A stretch of 64,000 bases of DNA, taken from Puffinus mauretanicus (Eukaryota > Chordata > Aves > Procellariiformes > Procellariidae). The translations under genes and the position numbers were made by a program. The notes under the pieces are model-generated. The model had not been told where the DNA came from. It ran no database searches and saw only the letters and a program-made list of their open reading frames with translations. Location: NCBI GenBank assembly GCA_023333565.1, contig JAJKFH010001094.1, forward strand, positions 1 through 64,000, read 5' to 3'. The first letter of the stretch is position 1, and every line of letters starts with the position of its first letter. This document shows, one piece after another, positions 42,901-48,483 of this stretch.

Positions 42901-45900
42901 AGGATCTGTGCTGTTTATTTAAGTGTCTTAGGAAGTCTGATCAAGCAGGTGAGGGGATTTCAAAGAGCAGTAGGAGCGTTGCAACTTTACTGAAACCATT
43001 TGTTTGTTTTAGAAATAATAGTGAGTTTATTTTCTAATAGAGATCCTTGTTCAGTATTGGAAAAAAGTAATCACCCACCATAGCTGCAATGCCTTACATT
43101 GCCTATATGGCACAAGACGGTCTCATGCAGAGACACCCGAGCACACTCTCAACTCTTTTTTGCTCTGCTCAGACTAATCAACTCTGCTGAGAAACCAAGT
43201 GCATTGGCTGTGGCAGAGGGCTGCACCAGCTCAACTGCGCTTCCAGCTAGACTGCTCAGCAGTTGTTCATAGCACCACTCTGTGCAGACACAGCCTCAGT
43301 GAAAGCAGAGCTGGCTGGGAACTCTTAATCGTGTAAAAGTGCACCAAGAGTGTGTAACAGGCAGTTAAAAGGGAAGATGCTTTTGAATTACTTCAGCCCT
43401 TGAGCGTATGGATTATGGCAGTCTTTTACTACACCAAGATATACCTTTTTCCCCCTACAGGGCTCCTTCAGTGTGGAAGATAAATTGTGCTTCCTAAACG
43501 AGCAATTAGTCAATACTTTGTTTTATTCTCATTGTCAAATGGCATTTATGAAAGAATGAATACCATTAAGTCCTCCGCTGAACAGAAGGACACTAACTTC
43601 CTGAGAGACCTCCCTATGCCTCTCGCTGCTGCTGTATCCGAACATTTCATGAGCATTCTGATTTTTTTTTCTATATCATTGACAAGTTGTATGAGAAGAG
43701 GTGACATTGTATCCATATTACAGAAAAAGACTGAAGGACAGACACCAAGAGCAAAGTGTCTGCAACTGCTGTTGGAAGCTCAGCTTGAGATACTAAGAGT
43801 CATTTTGCCAGAATAGATAGCAGTATGTACTGGACTTTTACATCGGTGTAAAAAAAGCATCTGTGAGTGCTCAGTCACACAACAAATGAGGTTTGACAAT
43901 TTCAAGTCAGTTACCTATAAAATGAGGCACACTCAAATAATCATCAAGTAAAGAATACTGCTTGCTTGAATTGCATGACAAGAAACCCAGTCTTCCAGCA
44001 CCCAACTGCCTTCATCATGATCAACCTTTCTCCCGCTTCCTGCTGTACTGATCGTACCCTCCCAACTTCTGCAGCAAGTGAAGCTTCTACAGACAAAAGT
44101 CTCCCTCATGATATTATCCTGCTTCATCACAAGGAGAAAGCCCATCATCTGACTGAATAGGGCTGGGATCTATGGGAAAACAGCAAGTAAAAATGCAATT
44201 AAGGACACTGTCATAATGCATATGCAAAAATAATAAACTAAGGATGCGTAAGCAACTTCAATTATATTTCCTCACTTTTAAGTATTTCACTTCACAAATT
44301 TTAAGGTAACATTAATGGATAACTAAAATCAATCACTACTTTTCTTCCCCCCAAACAAGTGAAAACAGAAGTTTTGTCACATAGACTCAGATTGCCTCAG
44401 TATAGCTAGGAGCAAGACCAGAGCCTTTCAGGCCACCACATAGGCCTGTGGCACATGAACTGTGCTCTGCAGTAGGTTATGTGCTGAGACCAGCCATAAC
44501 CAGCTTCCTGCACACCCCCGAAACCACTGGGGTAGTAACATTTGGCCATGACGTGTTTCACTCCAGGTTACAGAAGTTTATTTTAGAGGTCCAAGACCTG
44601 CTTTCCTCTCCTCGTCCCCCACCTCATTATTTCTGTCCACTATCTCAGTTTCAGTCCCAGATTTGCAGCTCCATTTACCAGATTATTTAAAGACAGATAC
44701 TTTTTTTTTTTTAACTGTCATGAAGAGCCCTACAAAAACTAATCTAGATTAGGTTAGATTAAGAAAGGAATTACTTCATAAATTTATTTTGTGATGCTAC
44801 TTTCTCTCGCTGGGGGAAAAAAAAAAAAGAGTATGAAGCCAGGCATATTTGCAAAGAAAACAGACCACATTTCACAGTACCCAACAAAGAACAATTCACA
44901 GCAAGATGCACAGTTTACTGTGGCTGCCATGGTTTGCTGTCAGGTATCTGTAAGTGCATTGGATTAACAAAATGGCAAAGATGATGTCAGAAGTCAGGTC
45001 TAGATGTGTTTCAGAGAACTGTCTGCCTCTCTACAGGTACTTACTTTCAATAAAGGGTATAGGATATCCAGAATCACTTTTTTTTTTTAAATAAAGAAGG
45101 AAATCTATTTATTTCTATTAATCAGCATTGTCACACAATTGTATCAGGCAAAATACCAAAACAGAAAACTTATTTATAAAGCCTAAATATTAATATTAGC
45201 TTTAGACTAAAGGTTTTAACCTCACCTCTCAGTTCTGTTTCCCAGAACACTGGCAATTTCAGCACAGCCTCCCAGAACACAAAGAACCTTCTGAAGGAAA
45301 GCCCCAGAGCAAAACTCTGCCAGCTTTCAAGATACAGAAGTGTGTGAATGATCCAATTTTCTGAGCACCCAGAGATACACTTCAAAAAGTGATGTTACTC
45401 TGTGGAAGTACTTAGCCATTGTCATAGGGTCATCACATACAACAAATTTAAAAAAGGAGAAGAAAAAAAAAAAAAAAAGAAAAAAGTTATTCCACGGTGC
45501 TTTGCTGGGTATCTCTCTAGGATCTATACAGACCTAACTAAACTACCTAGCCCCCTTGTAAGCGCTGACTGAATCAAGAGTGAAACCATTAGGAGTCTTT
45601 AAAGATAGTCTTAGTTGCTCCACTGTCCTGGAGAAGAACAGAGCAGGCATCACACATTCCCAGGACATTACTTACCACAACTAAACATCAGTTACTGCTA
45701 TTTAAGGAGAAAATGAACTAATTTTCTTTGAACACCTCAGGCATGCCTTGATGAGTCAAATGATGAAAGTCACCGTCAATACCACTAGTACGAGATACGA
45801 GATGCATGTGGTCACAAAAAAGGGAGGTTTCTCAAGACATTTTCCCAGATTGCCACCATTTTACCTGTTTTTCATACAACCTGCCAAAGAGCTGTGGGCT

Positions 45901-47975
45901 GGCCACAGATTCATGTTTAGATCAGCGCCTCTTCTGTTTCCTCATTCGTAGTGTTTTGCTGCTGTTCTTGGTAAATTGAGATTCATTATGACTTGTGTCT
46001 TGACTCCTTCCCGAGACATTCTGGTTCTTGCCTGTCAGTCAATGAGGGCAGACGCAACAACAGAAACAGTTGGGGTTTGAAGGTTTGCCTGATAGTGATG
46101 TATGCACATCAGTATAATCCTTATTGGAATCCATCACCATTTGTCAAAAATTGCAGGTGAGGGAATCTTGAAGTTATGTAGAGACAAAGACAGTTGGTAA
46201 TGCCATAAGAACTAGTCAAGAGAGCAGCCTTGGTAAACAAAATACATTCAGTAGGTTAGAATGCACGGGGTATGTCCATTAACTGAATATCCTACCTGGA
46301 GCATCATGAAAAAGAACGTTAGGAGGCGGAAAGATCTGATATCTGGACCCCAAGTAAATCTTAAAATAGAGAGCAACAGGGACATGGCAGGGCAAGATGC
46401 AGTGTCTTGAACAGTACATGGGGAAAAAGGAAAAACAGCCAAGGAGAAAATATAAAAGAGAAGCTCAAACAGAGCAGACCAAAAGCATTAGGAATGGAGG
46501 AACAGAAAAGGCAGAATAGAAAAGGAAGAAAATGCCAAAGGCAGTGTTGGGACAAAAGGCGGCAGAAATTCTTCCACATGCCAATGTGAAAGAAGCATAA
46601 TTAATGTATAAGTATCACAAGAAAGAAGAAACAATTACAGAACTTAGGTGGGGGGTGGGGAAGGCAGAAAAAACAGAACAGTACGGATCAGAACATTGCA
46701 CACTTCAGAGCTCTGGCACGATAGAACATTGTGTCTCTATTTATGAGGCCAGAAGTGCATCCCTACAGCAATAAATTAGCATCCATATAATATTTTAATA
46801 GCAACATCATCCATCACTGCAAATAAGCAGTAAACACTAAAGGAAAAAAATAGAAGCATTCTCTTCCTTAGATCAGTTCAGCACAGGCATATATAGATAC
46901 AAGGATCCTTCCCAGTGACCTGGAGGAAGGAGACAGCACGCGAAGTGTCAGATCACATCATGCCATCATGACAAACATCAATCCAATGTACTGGTCACAG
47001 ACTGCCTGGCTCACAACCATGACACTGTTATCAGGAGAGAAAGTAGCTTTGGTATGGGCAACAAGCTCGACTACCCTGGTATTTTTCTTTAAGCCTCCCA
47101 CCAGGGCTCTTGCAGACACACCTGTTGTTATCAGCAGTAACAGTGGGGAACACTAGCATGGCCCAGCTGCTGACGTTCCAACCACCATGTCATCTGATCT
47201 TGCTCCGATCAGATCTAGCCAACATGGTGGTTAAAACGCCCGTGGCTGTGAGGAGGCACGCTAGGCCCCGGGCAGGGGGATGTCAGCACCTGGGGGGCTC
47301 CTGTTGAGAGACTCTGGGGGCTGTGGCAGACAGCACATAGGCAAGACAGTAACAGCCAGTCTACATTCACTCAAAAAGTGAGCAGCAGGGGCAAGAATGA
47401 CAGCACACCTCCCTTCTCTATCTCACAGCGAGACCACCTTCAAGATGGCAACGCGTGGGTCACCTCTGGTCTCTGCAGTCGAATCTCCAGTCTCTCAGGT
47501 GGGAGAGGGCACAGCAGGGGCAGACGAGGCAGTCTGGACACTTCCCACCGTGAGGCCGAGGGCCAAGCCGGTGGTCTCAATCTTAACTCTCATCCCCTGA
47601 CCCCTTATTTCTTCCCCTCAGGTCCCCGGCGCTGCCTTTACACAAACACGCCGCCTCCCTAGCGGGGCCACCCCGCCAGCAGGGGAGAGGCCAGATGCCC
47701 CGAGAGCCGCCGCCACCGAGCACTTGGCGGCGGCTGAGACAGAAAGAGCCAGAATGCTGGCAGCCCCCCCCGCTCCTCTTGCACTAGCTGCGACGCGGAC
47801 GCCACAAAACGCGGGAGGATGCCGGGCGGCGCTACCCCGCCGGGGCGACTGACAGCCGGCGGCCAGGCACCGCCACCGGCGGGAAGGCGCCCCCGGCCGC
47901 CCGCCCCCCGCTCCCCTCAGACAGGCCCCGGCCCGCCTGGCCCCACCACTCACACTGCTCCGCCTTGGTGGACAT
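3744..47975 (-). CDS. UNC79: UNC79, NALCN channel complex subunit (5' half of gene, 26 coding exons)
   Basis: Joined exons encode residues 1-1251 of a protein I recognise as UNC79 from its start (MSTKAEQF) and from phrases such as SILSRTGKKENQDASN, MEFARVGGYWDKS and AWNPIHCQHIECHN. UNC79 is a very large HEAT-repeat-type protein that pairs with UNC80 and, with FAM155A, forms the NALCN sodium-leak channel complex setting neuronal resting potential (known for the family). Seen here: 26 exons, phases consistent across all joins, no internal stop. Exons are 22-305 nt and introns 84-5713 nt. The human protein is about 2,600 residues, so the C-terminal half lies beyond the window's low end. There is no signal peptide or clear membrane span in the spliced product, as expected for a cytoplasmic subunit. 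Identity is very secure; exact exon borders rest on splice signals and phase, not on transcript data. Confidence 0.96.
4385..4435. repeat. Imperfect 26-bp tandem duplication
   Basis: Two copies of a unit beginning TTATAGTGGTGT and ending CTGTRTGTC lie back to back in UNC79 intron 25. Each copy contains a short self-complementary TGGTG...CAC core. Confidence 0.7.
5587..5788 (-). CDS. UNC79: UNC79 coding exon 25 (residues 1125-1192)
   Basis: Encodes GLCLCLDFQFDTVVKDRPTI, then ADIPALSWEFFVNRFETLSL and HLDCNKEFPFPT. Acceptor CTGTAG after a long pyrimidine run, donor GTAAGC. 202 nt. Confidence 0.96.
6844..6897 (+). mobile_element. CR1 LINE 3' tail fragment
   Basis: About 55 bp matching the CR1 3' end (GTTGGACTCAATGATCTT, TTCCAACCT) and finishing in ATGATTCTATGATTCT, the diagnostic CR1 terminal repeat. 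Severely 5'-truncated, in UNC79 intron 24, opposite in orientation to the gene. Confidence 0.85.
7085..7266 (-). CDS. UNC79: UNC79 coding exon 24 (residues 1064-1124)
   Basis: Encodes VEKVAVLCRFLDIHSVTKNH, LLKYSLAHAFCCFLTAVEDV and NPAVATRAGLLLDTIKRPAL. Acceptor GCTACAG, donor GTAGGT. 182 nt, ends in phase 0. Confidence 0.97.
7621..7778 (-). CDS. UNC79: UNC79 coding exon 23 (residues 1011-1064)
   Basis: Encodes LWGVVKSEFSQLSSLAVPLL, then LHALSLPHGADIFWTIINSN and FNSKDWKMRFEA. Acceptor TTTCCAG, donor GTAGGC. 158 nt. Confidence 0.96.
8802..8950 (-). CDS. UNC79: UNC79 coding exon 22 (residues 962-1011)
   Basis: Encodes EMSRFEEPDILFNMLNCLKI, LCLHGECLYIARKDHPQFLA and YIQDHMLIA, a HEAT-like helical segment. 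Acceptor TACACAG, donor GTAGGT. 149 nt, ending with AG of Ser1011. Confidence 0.96.
8951..9034 (-). other. UNC79: UNC79 intron 21, 84 nt, in frame and stop-free
   Basis: The shortest intron in the window. Its length is a multiple of three, it interrupts the gene in phase 0, and the reading frame continues through it from exon 21 into exon 22 without a stop. The 28 codons it would add are largely hydrophobic (Leu, Val, Ile, Phe). Acceptor TACACAG is acceptable; donor GTAACG is weak. The family match shows it is normally removed. Confidence 0.85.
9035..9114 (-). CDS. UNC79: UNC79 coding exon 21 (residues 935-961)
   Basis: Encodes VKNDTERKFCYQQLPVTLRL then IYTILQ. Acceptor TAACAG. The donor, GTAACG, lacks the usual G at +5, and the following intron is only 84 nt. 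80 nt. Confidence 0.93.
9528..9669 (-). CDS. UNC79: UNC79 coding exon 20 (residues 888-935, acidic linker)
   Basis: Encodes EPTDNLEDSLLYTRPEFIIG, then an acidic, polar, low-complexity segment (EGEEEDKSARKHGENP and a Thr/Glu-rich end). Probably disordered. It differs from my memory of the human protein more than the flanking exons do. Acceptor TTAAAG, donor GTAGGT. 142 nt. Confidence 0.92.
11071..11298 (-). CDS. UNC79: UNC79 coding exon 19 (residues 812-887)
   Basis: Encodes MELQDDGVTLGLENSISKDI, ISIINNVFQAPWGGSHTCQK and CYQLGFELLEQLAPKEEIRL. Acceptor TTTCAG, donor GTAAGT. 228 nt, symmetric phase 0. Confidence 0.96.
11890..12111 (-). CDS. UNC79: UNC79 coding exon 18 (residues 738-811, SPF repeat)
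   Basis: Encodes VSVASDPGRRVQHNM, a run of six SPF/SPI units (residues 754-776), then KTIDFDCEDDEMNLNCFILM. Acceptor CTTCAG, donor GTACTC. 222 nt, symmetric phase 0. The SP-rich stretch is probably a flexible, phosphorylatable linker (inference). Confidence 0.96.
11992..12063 (-). repeat. UNC79: In-frame SPFx tandem repeat within UNC79 exon 18
   Basis: Twelve-nucleotide units each encode Ser-Pro-Phe-X, six in a row (X = P, Q, R, R, H, K; the fourth has Ile for Phe), at residues 754-777. The codons differ between units, so the repeat is old and kept at protein level, not a recent expansion. Confidence 0.9.
12855..12995 (-). CDS. UNC79: UNC79 coding exon 17 (residues 691-737)
   Basis: Encodes VLSELDIVVPLQLLISMFSD, then the basic segment KELANQRKSRVSELAGNLAA ending RR. 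Acceptor CCTCAG, donor GTAACT. 141 nt, in frame at both ends, so it could be skipped cleanly. Confidence 0.96.
14196..14319 (-). CDS. UNC79: UNC79 coding exon 16 (residues 649-690)
   Basis: Encodes KMFDIELCPLPFSMEEMFGF then ISCRFTGYPSSVQEQALLWL. Acceptor TTTCAG, donor GTAAGT. 124 nt, ends in phase 0 after His690. Confidence 0.96.
15199..15389 (-). CDS. UNC79: UNC79 coding exon 15 (residues 586-649)
   Basis: Encodes VGGYWDKSCSAVTQLKEGLN, RILCLIPYNVINQPVWECIM and PEWLEAIRMEVPDNQLKEF. Acceptor CCACAG, donor GTATGT. 191 nt, ending with AG of Ser649. Confidence 0.97.
17319..17549 (-). CDS. UNC79: UNC79 coding exon 14 (residues 509-585)
   Basis: Encodes VSLCTPSENTPTESLARLVS, MVFQWFHSTAYMMDDEVGSL and CDVRFDVMVMCLLPKPMEFA. 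231 nt in phase 0 at both ends. Acceptor TTCCAG, donor GTAAGA. The exon itself begins GTAAGC, which mimics a donor, so the border was set by phase. Confidence 0.96.
17550..19861 (-). other. UNC79: UNC79 intron 13
   Basis: 2.3 kb without coding content. It contains a G9 run (17646-17654) and an 18-bp perfect tandem duplication near the donor side. No recognised transposon. Confidence 0.8.
19733..19768. repeat. Perfect 2 x 18-bp tandem duplication
   Basis: AGAGAAGTATCCAACTAA occurs twice in direct succession, about 95-130 nt inside intron 13 from the exon 13 donor. Perfect identity suggests a recent slippage or duplication event. Confidence 0.9.
19862..20033 (-). CDS. UNC79: UNC79 coding exon 13 (residues 451-508)
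   Basis: Encodes SLLKEAEFHAEQREYELN, the basic RRRQMG and SSSHHSLDNTDFDNKDDDK, a polar linker with acidic and Ser/His runs, ending FGIWFL. Acceptor TTATAG, donor GTAAGA. 172 nt, ends in phase 0. Confidence 0.97.
20367..20596 (-). CDS. UNC79: UNC79 coding exon 12 (residues 375-451)
   Basis: Encodes NCSSHVRRAVVTCFSAGCCG and the CKRCHSNHH motif, then the acidic ECGAEELVCTVEAVI segment. It carries seven Cys, the densest part of the possible metal-binding cluster. Acceptor TTTCCAG, donor GTAATA. 230 nt. Confidence 0.97.
21654..21682 (-). CDS. UNC79: UNC79 coding micro-exon 11, 29 nt (residues 365-374)
   Basis: Encodes only EISAICQKK plus two bases of Ala365. Acceptor CCCCTTACAG, with a good pyrimidine tract; donor GTAAGA. 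At 29 nt it is near micro-exon size, and automated annotation could easily miss it. Skipping it would break the frame. Confidence 0.93.
22778..22818 (-). CDS. UNC79: UNC79 coding exon 10, 41 nt (residues 351-365)
   Basis: Very short exon encoding DHSEWLIDVLLPQ. Acceptor TATAG, donor GTAAGA. The single leading G completes Gly351, and the trailing G opens Ala365. Confidence 0.93.
23987..24075 (-). CDS. UNC79: UNC79 coding exon 9 (residues 322-351)
   Basis: Encodes MCIDPSLSVALGDKPPPLYL then CEECSQRIAG, giving a CxxC pair at Cys342/Cys345. Acceptor TTTCAG, donor GTAGGT. 89 nt, ending with two bases of Gly351. Confidence 0.95.
25921..25985 (-). CDS. UNC79: UNC79 coding exon 8 (residues 300-321)
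   Basis: Encodes AWNPIHCQHIECHNAINKPA then VK. It opens the Cys/His-rich stretch, with His305, Cys306, His308, Cys311 and His312. Acceptor TTGCAG, donor GTACTG, whose +4/+5 positions are unusual. 65 nt. Confidence 0.95.
26690..26815 (+). mobile_element. Old CR1 LINE 3' fragment
   Basis: The run with AGACCAGACAAAC, then GTCTAGGGGGTCTTCTAAGG and TCTCTTCCAATC, matches the 3' region of older CR1 subfamilies, degraded. In UNC79 intron 7, opposite to the gene. The 5' limit is approximate. Confidence 0.6.
27500..27629 (-). CDS. UNC79: UNC79 coding exon 7 (residues 257-300)
   Basis: Encodes DLLYVIAYGPSQVKPPAVQM then LFHYWPNLKPPGAISEYRG and LQYT. Acceptor CTTAG, donor GTCAGT. 130 nt, ending on the first base of Ala300. 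Confidence 0.96.
28248..28303 (-). CDS. UNC79: UNC79 coding exon 6 (residues 238-256)
   Basis: A 56-nt exon encoding VYHCQLLECLMKYKQEVWK. Acceptor CTCAG, donor GTAAGT. Ends in phase 0, so skipping it would shift the frame. Confidence 0.95.
29614..29706 (-). CDS. UNC79: UNC79 coding exon 5 (residues 207-238)
   Basis: Encodes LGSSKREGVPAHVNLSASS followed by MLMIAMQYTSNP. Acceptor TTCAAG, donor GTATGT. 93 nt, phase 1 at both ends, so skipping it would keep the frame. From memory human UNC79 has Arg where Lys occurs in the SSKRE motif. Confidence 0.95.
31475..31612 (-). mobile_element. MIR-like SINE remnant
   Basis: Plus-strand text such as ATTTTACATGGGGAAACTGA, CAGAAGAGTTAAGGGATTTC and TGGTAGAGCC resembles the antisense of the MIR/CORE-SINE core (tRNA-derived, shared by amniotes). 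A further weak match extends to GGACCATGCTTC. In UNC79 intron 4. Identification is by memory of the consensus. Confidence 0.55.
31717..31910 (-). mobile_element. CR1 LINE 3' fragment, antisense
   Basis: Begins ACAGAATCGCAGGATGGTTG and continues with the CR1 3' UTR signatures (CTTGTCCAACCCCCCTGCTC, then TTGTGTTTTGAGCATCTCC and TGTTCCAGTGTTTGGTCAC), read antisense. It inserted in the same orientation as UNC79, in intron 4. The similarity fades after about 31910. Confidence 0.85.
32671..32841 (-). CDS. UNC79: UNC79 coding exon 4 (residues 150-207)
   Basis: Encodes DLGQSIFYTTTCLLPFLNDD, then a leucine-rich helical stretch ending STSFLPMAI. Acceptor CAACAG, donor GTAAGT. Ends on the first base of Leu207. 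171 nt. Confidence 0.95.
33106..33131. repeat. 26-nt near-perfect palindrome
   Basis: GATTAAAATCAA and its exact reverse complement TTGATTTTAATC are separated by two bases, in UNC79 intron 3. An AT-rich cruciform-capable sequence with no known role. Confidence 0.85.
34150..35400 (-). mobile_element. Ancient CR1 LINE fragment with ORF2 remnant, antisense
   Basis: Over 1.2 kb of degraded CR1. Recognisable landmarks read in antisense: CAATTCATCATAGTGCTTAACC, TTGCTGCAGCTTAAGCCTCT, TACTCCAGCTGAGGCCTTGC, TAACACCCAGATCTCTGCAG and GACAAGTCTATAATTTGCTA. The order agrees with CR1 3' UTR followed by the 3' part of ORF2. Many indels and no usable reading frame. It lies in UNC79 intron 3. Confidence 0.7.
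35960..36230. repeat. Degenerate direct repeats of a 'TTCAAAT/CCAGATC' motif
   Basis: A segment containing CCCAGCAGATTCAAATTC and TTAGACCCATCTGT recurs about 200 bp later as CCCAGGAGATTTGAATTC and TTAGGCCCATCTCT, with related pieces between (ATTCAAACCCAAATCCACAG). It lies in UNC79 intron 3, near the exon 3 donor. Family unknown. Confidence 0.5.
36301..36605 (-). CDS. UNC79: UNC79 coding exon 3 (residues 48-150)
   Basis: At 305 nt this is the largest exon in the window. It encodes ILSRTGKKENQDASNLTVP through DYPSLDYQGLYVTLVTLLDL to LLQHGQH. Acceptor CAACAG, donor GTAAGC. Ends on the first base of Asp150. Confidence 0.97.
36606..42318 (-). other. UNC79: UNC79 intron 2
   Basis: The largest complete intron, 5.7 kb and AT-rich. 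No transposon recognised with confidence. Around 40325-40460 and 41775-41900, short motifs recall the 'TTCAAAT/CCAGATC' repeats of intron 3. A T-rich run lies near 38251-38269. Confidence 0.8.
42319..42439 (-). CDS. UNC79: UNC79 coding exon 2 (residues 8-48)
   Basis: Encodes ASKIRYLQEYHNRVLHNIYP onward to the FSQTLL segment. Acceptor ATGTAG, donor GTAAGT. Begins with TT, completing Phe8, and ends with AG, the first two bases of Ser48. 121 nt. Confidence 0.96.
45461..45487. repeat. A-rich simple repeat
   Basis: Nearly uninterrupted A run with single G interruptions. Read from the minus strand it would be a T tract in intron 1. No target-site duplication examined. Confidence 0.8.
47180..47232. 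repeat. Nested perfect inverted repeat near UNC79 promoter
   Basis: Outer arms AACCACCATGT (47180-47190) and ACATGGTGGTT (47222-47232) are exact reverse complements. Inside them CTGATC (47194-47199) pairs with GATCAG (47207-47212). About 0.75 kb into intron 1 from the start codon. Function unknown. Confidence 0.85.
47954..47975 (-). CDS. UNC79: UNC79 coding exon 1 (residues 1-8, start codon)
   Basis: Encodes MSTKAEQ plus the first base of Phe8. The ATG is at 47975-47973, with A at -3 and T at +4, a moderate Kozak context. The exon ends at a near-perfect donor, GTGAGT (47953 downward). The exon continues upstream as 5' UTR into the CpG island; the transcription start is not defined. Matching the family's known N-terminus fixes the start codon. 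Confidence 0.93.
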
Positions 47976-48191
47976 GCTGCCGCCCCGCTCTGCCCCTCAG
48001 CCGCCGAGGAGCGCCTGCCCGCAGCCGCGGTGAAGGCGGCGGCGAGGGCTTCGCCTCAGCACCGCTGCCGCTGCCGCAGGGCTGCGGGCCGGGGAGCGGC
48101 GGGCGGGCGGGACTGGGCGGGAACGGACTCTTAAAGGGAAAGCGCGTCTGGCGGCCGGGGGCGGGGGCGGCTGCGGAACGGGGAGGCATCT

Positions 48192-48222
48192 CAAGGGATG
48201 AGGCCTCGCAAGGGATGAGGCC
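48192..48222. repeat. Short tandem duplication in the CpG island
   Basis: CAAGGGATGAGGCC occurs twice with a 17-bp period, about 220-250 nt upstream of the UNC79 start codon. It could duplicate a factor-binding site, but I recognise none. Confidence 0.85.
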
Positions 48223-48483
48223 GGGGGAGGTCCGCCTGCCCGCCCGCCCCGGGGCAGCCCTGAAGCACCTGCCCCGGGCGGGAACGTCATCTCGCCGAAG
48301 CACCGAGCTTGCTGCAGCGCTGGGCCGGGAGCTGCCGGGCCGGAAGATCTTGACGAACCCCCCCGGGCCCCGGCGGTGCCCCCCGGGGCCTCGAGGGTGT
48401 TTGAGGCTGCCGAGAGGGCTGGTGGTGCGCACCCCCGGCCCGTCGCCCTGCCGCTGCGGGGGCGTGCAAGGCGGGGAGCGCTG

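Larger units (their letters stand above)
42440..47953 (-). other. UNC79: UNC79 intron 1
   Basis: 5.5 kb between the start-codon exon and exon 2. Composition rises from AT-rich to GC-rich approaching the promoter. It holds an A-rich run (45461-45487) and a nested inverted repeat (47180-47232). Open frames within it, including 109 codons at 43487-43816, show no family resemblance. Confidence 0.8.
47610..48480. promoter_or_regulatory. CpG island / UNC79 promoter (possibly bidirectional)
   Basis: A sharply bounded, extremely GC- and CpG-rich block in AT-rich surroundings, overlapping UNC79 exon 1. GC-box (GGGCGG) clusters lie at about 48100-48120 and 48157-48171, roughly 130-200 nt upstream of the start codon. 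No TATA box is evident. Housekeeping-type CpG island promoters often fire in both directions. In human, BTBD7 sits immediately upstream in the opposite orientation, so a plus-strand BTBD7 first exon could lie here, but I cannot place one. Confidence 0.85.

Noticed and set aside
43680..43800. Possible antisense MIR SINE in intron 1
   Set aside because: Only one short patch resembles the core and the flanks do not follow the expected order.
43487..43816. 109-codon plus-strand open frame in UNC79 intron 1
   Set aside because: No domain or homology recognised and no supporting splice or promoter context.
47191..47220. Possible 5S rRNA-like piece (CTGATCT...GATCAGATCT)
   Set aside because: The resemblance comes from the inverted CTGATC/GATCAG arms; the rest of a 5S gene, including its internal promoter, is not present.
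47950..48432. 160-codon minus-strand frame overlapping the UNC79 start
   Set aside because: It reads exon 1 in a different frame from MSTKAEQ and runs into intron 1, so it is not an N-terminal extension; composition is that of a CpG island.
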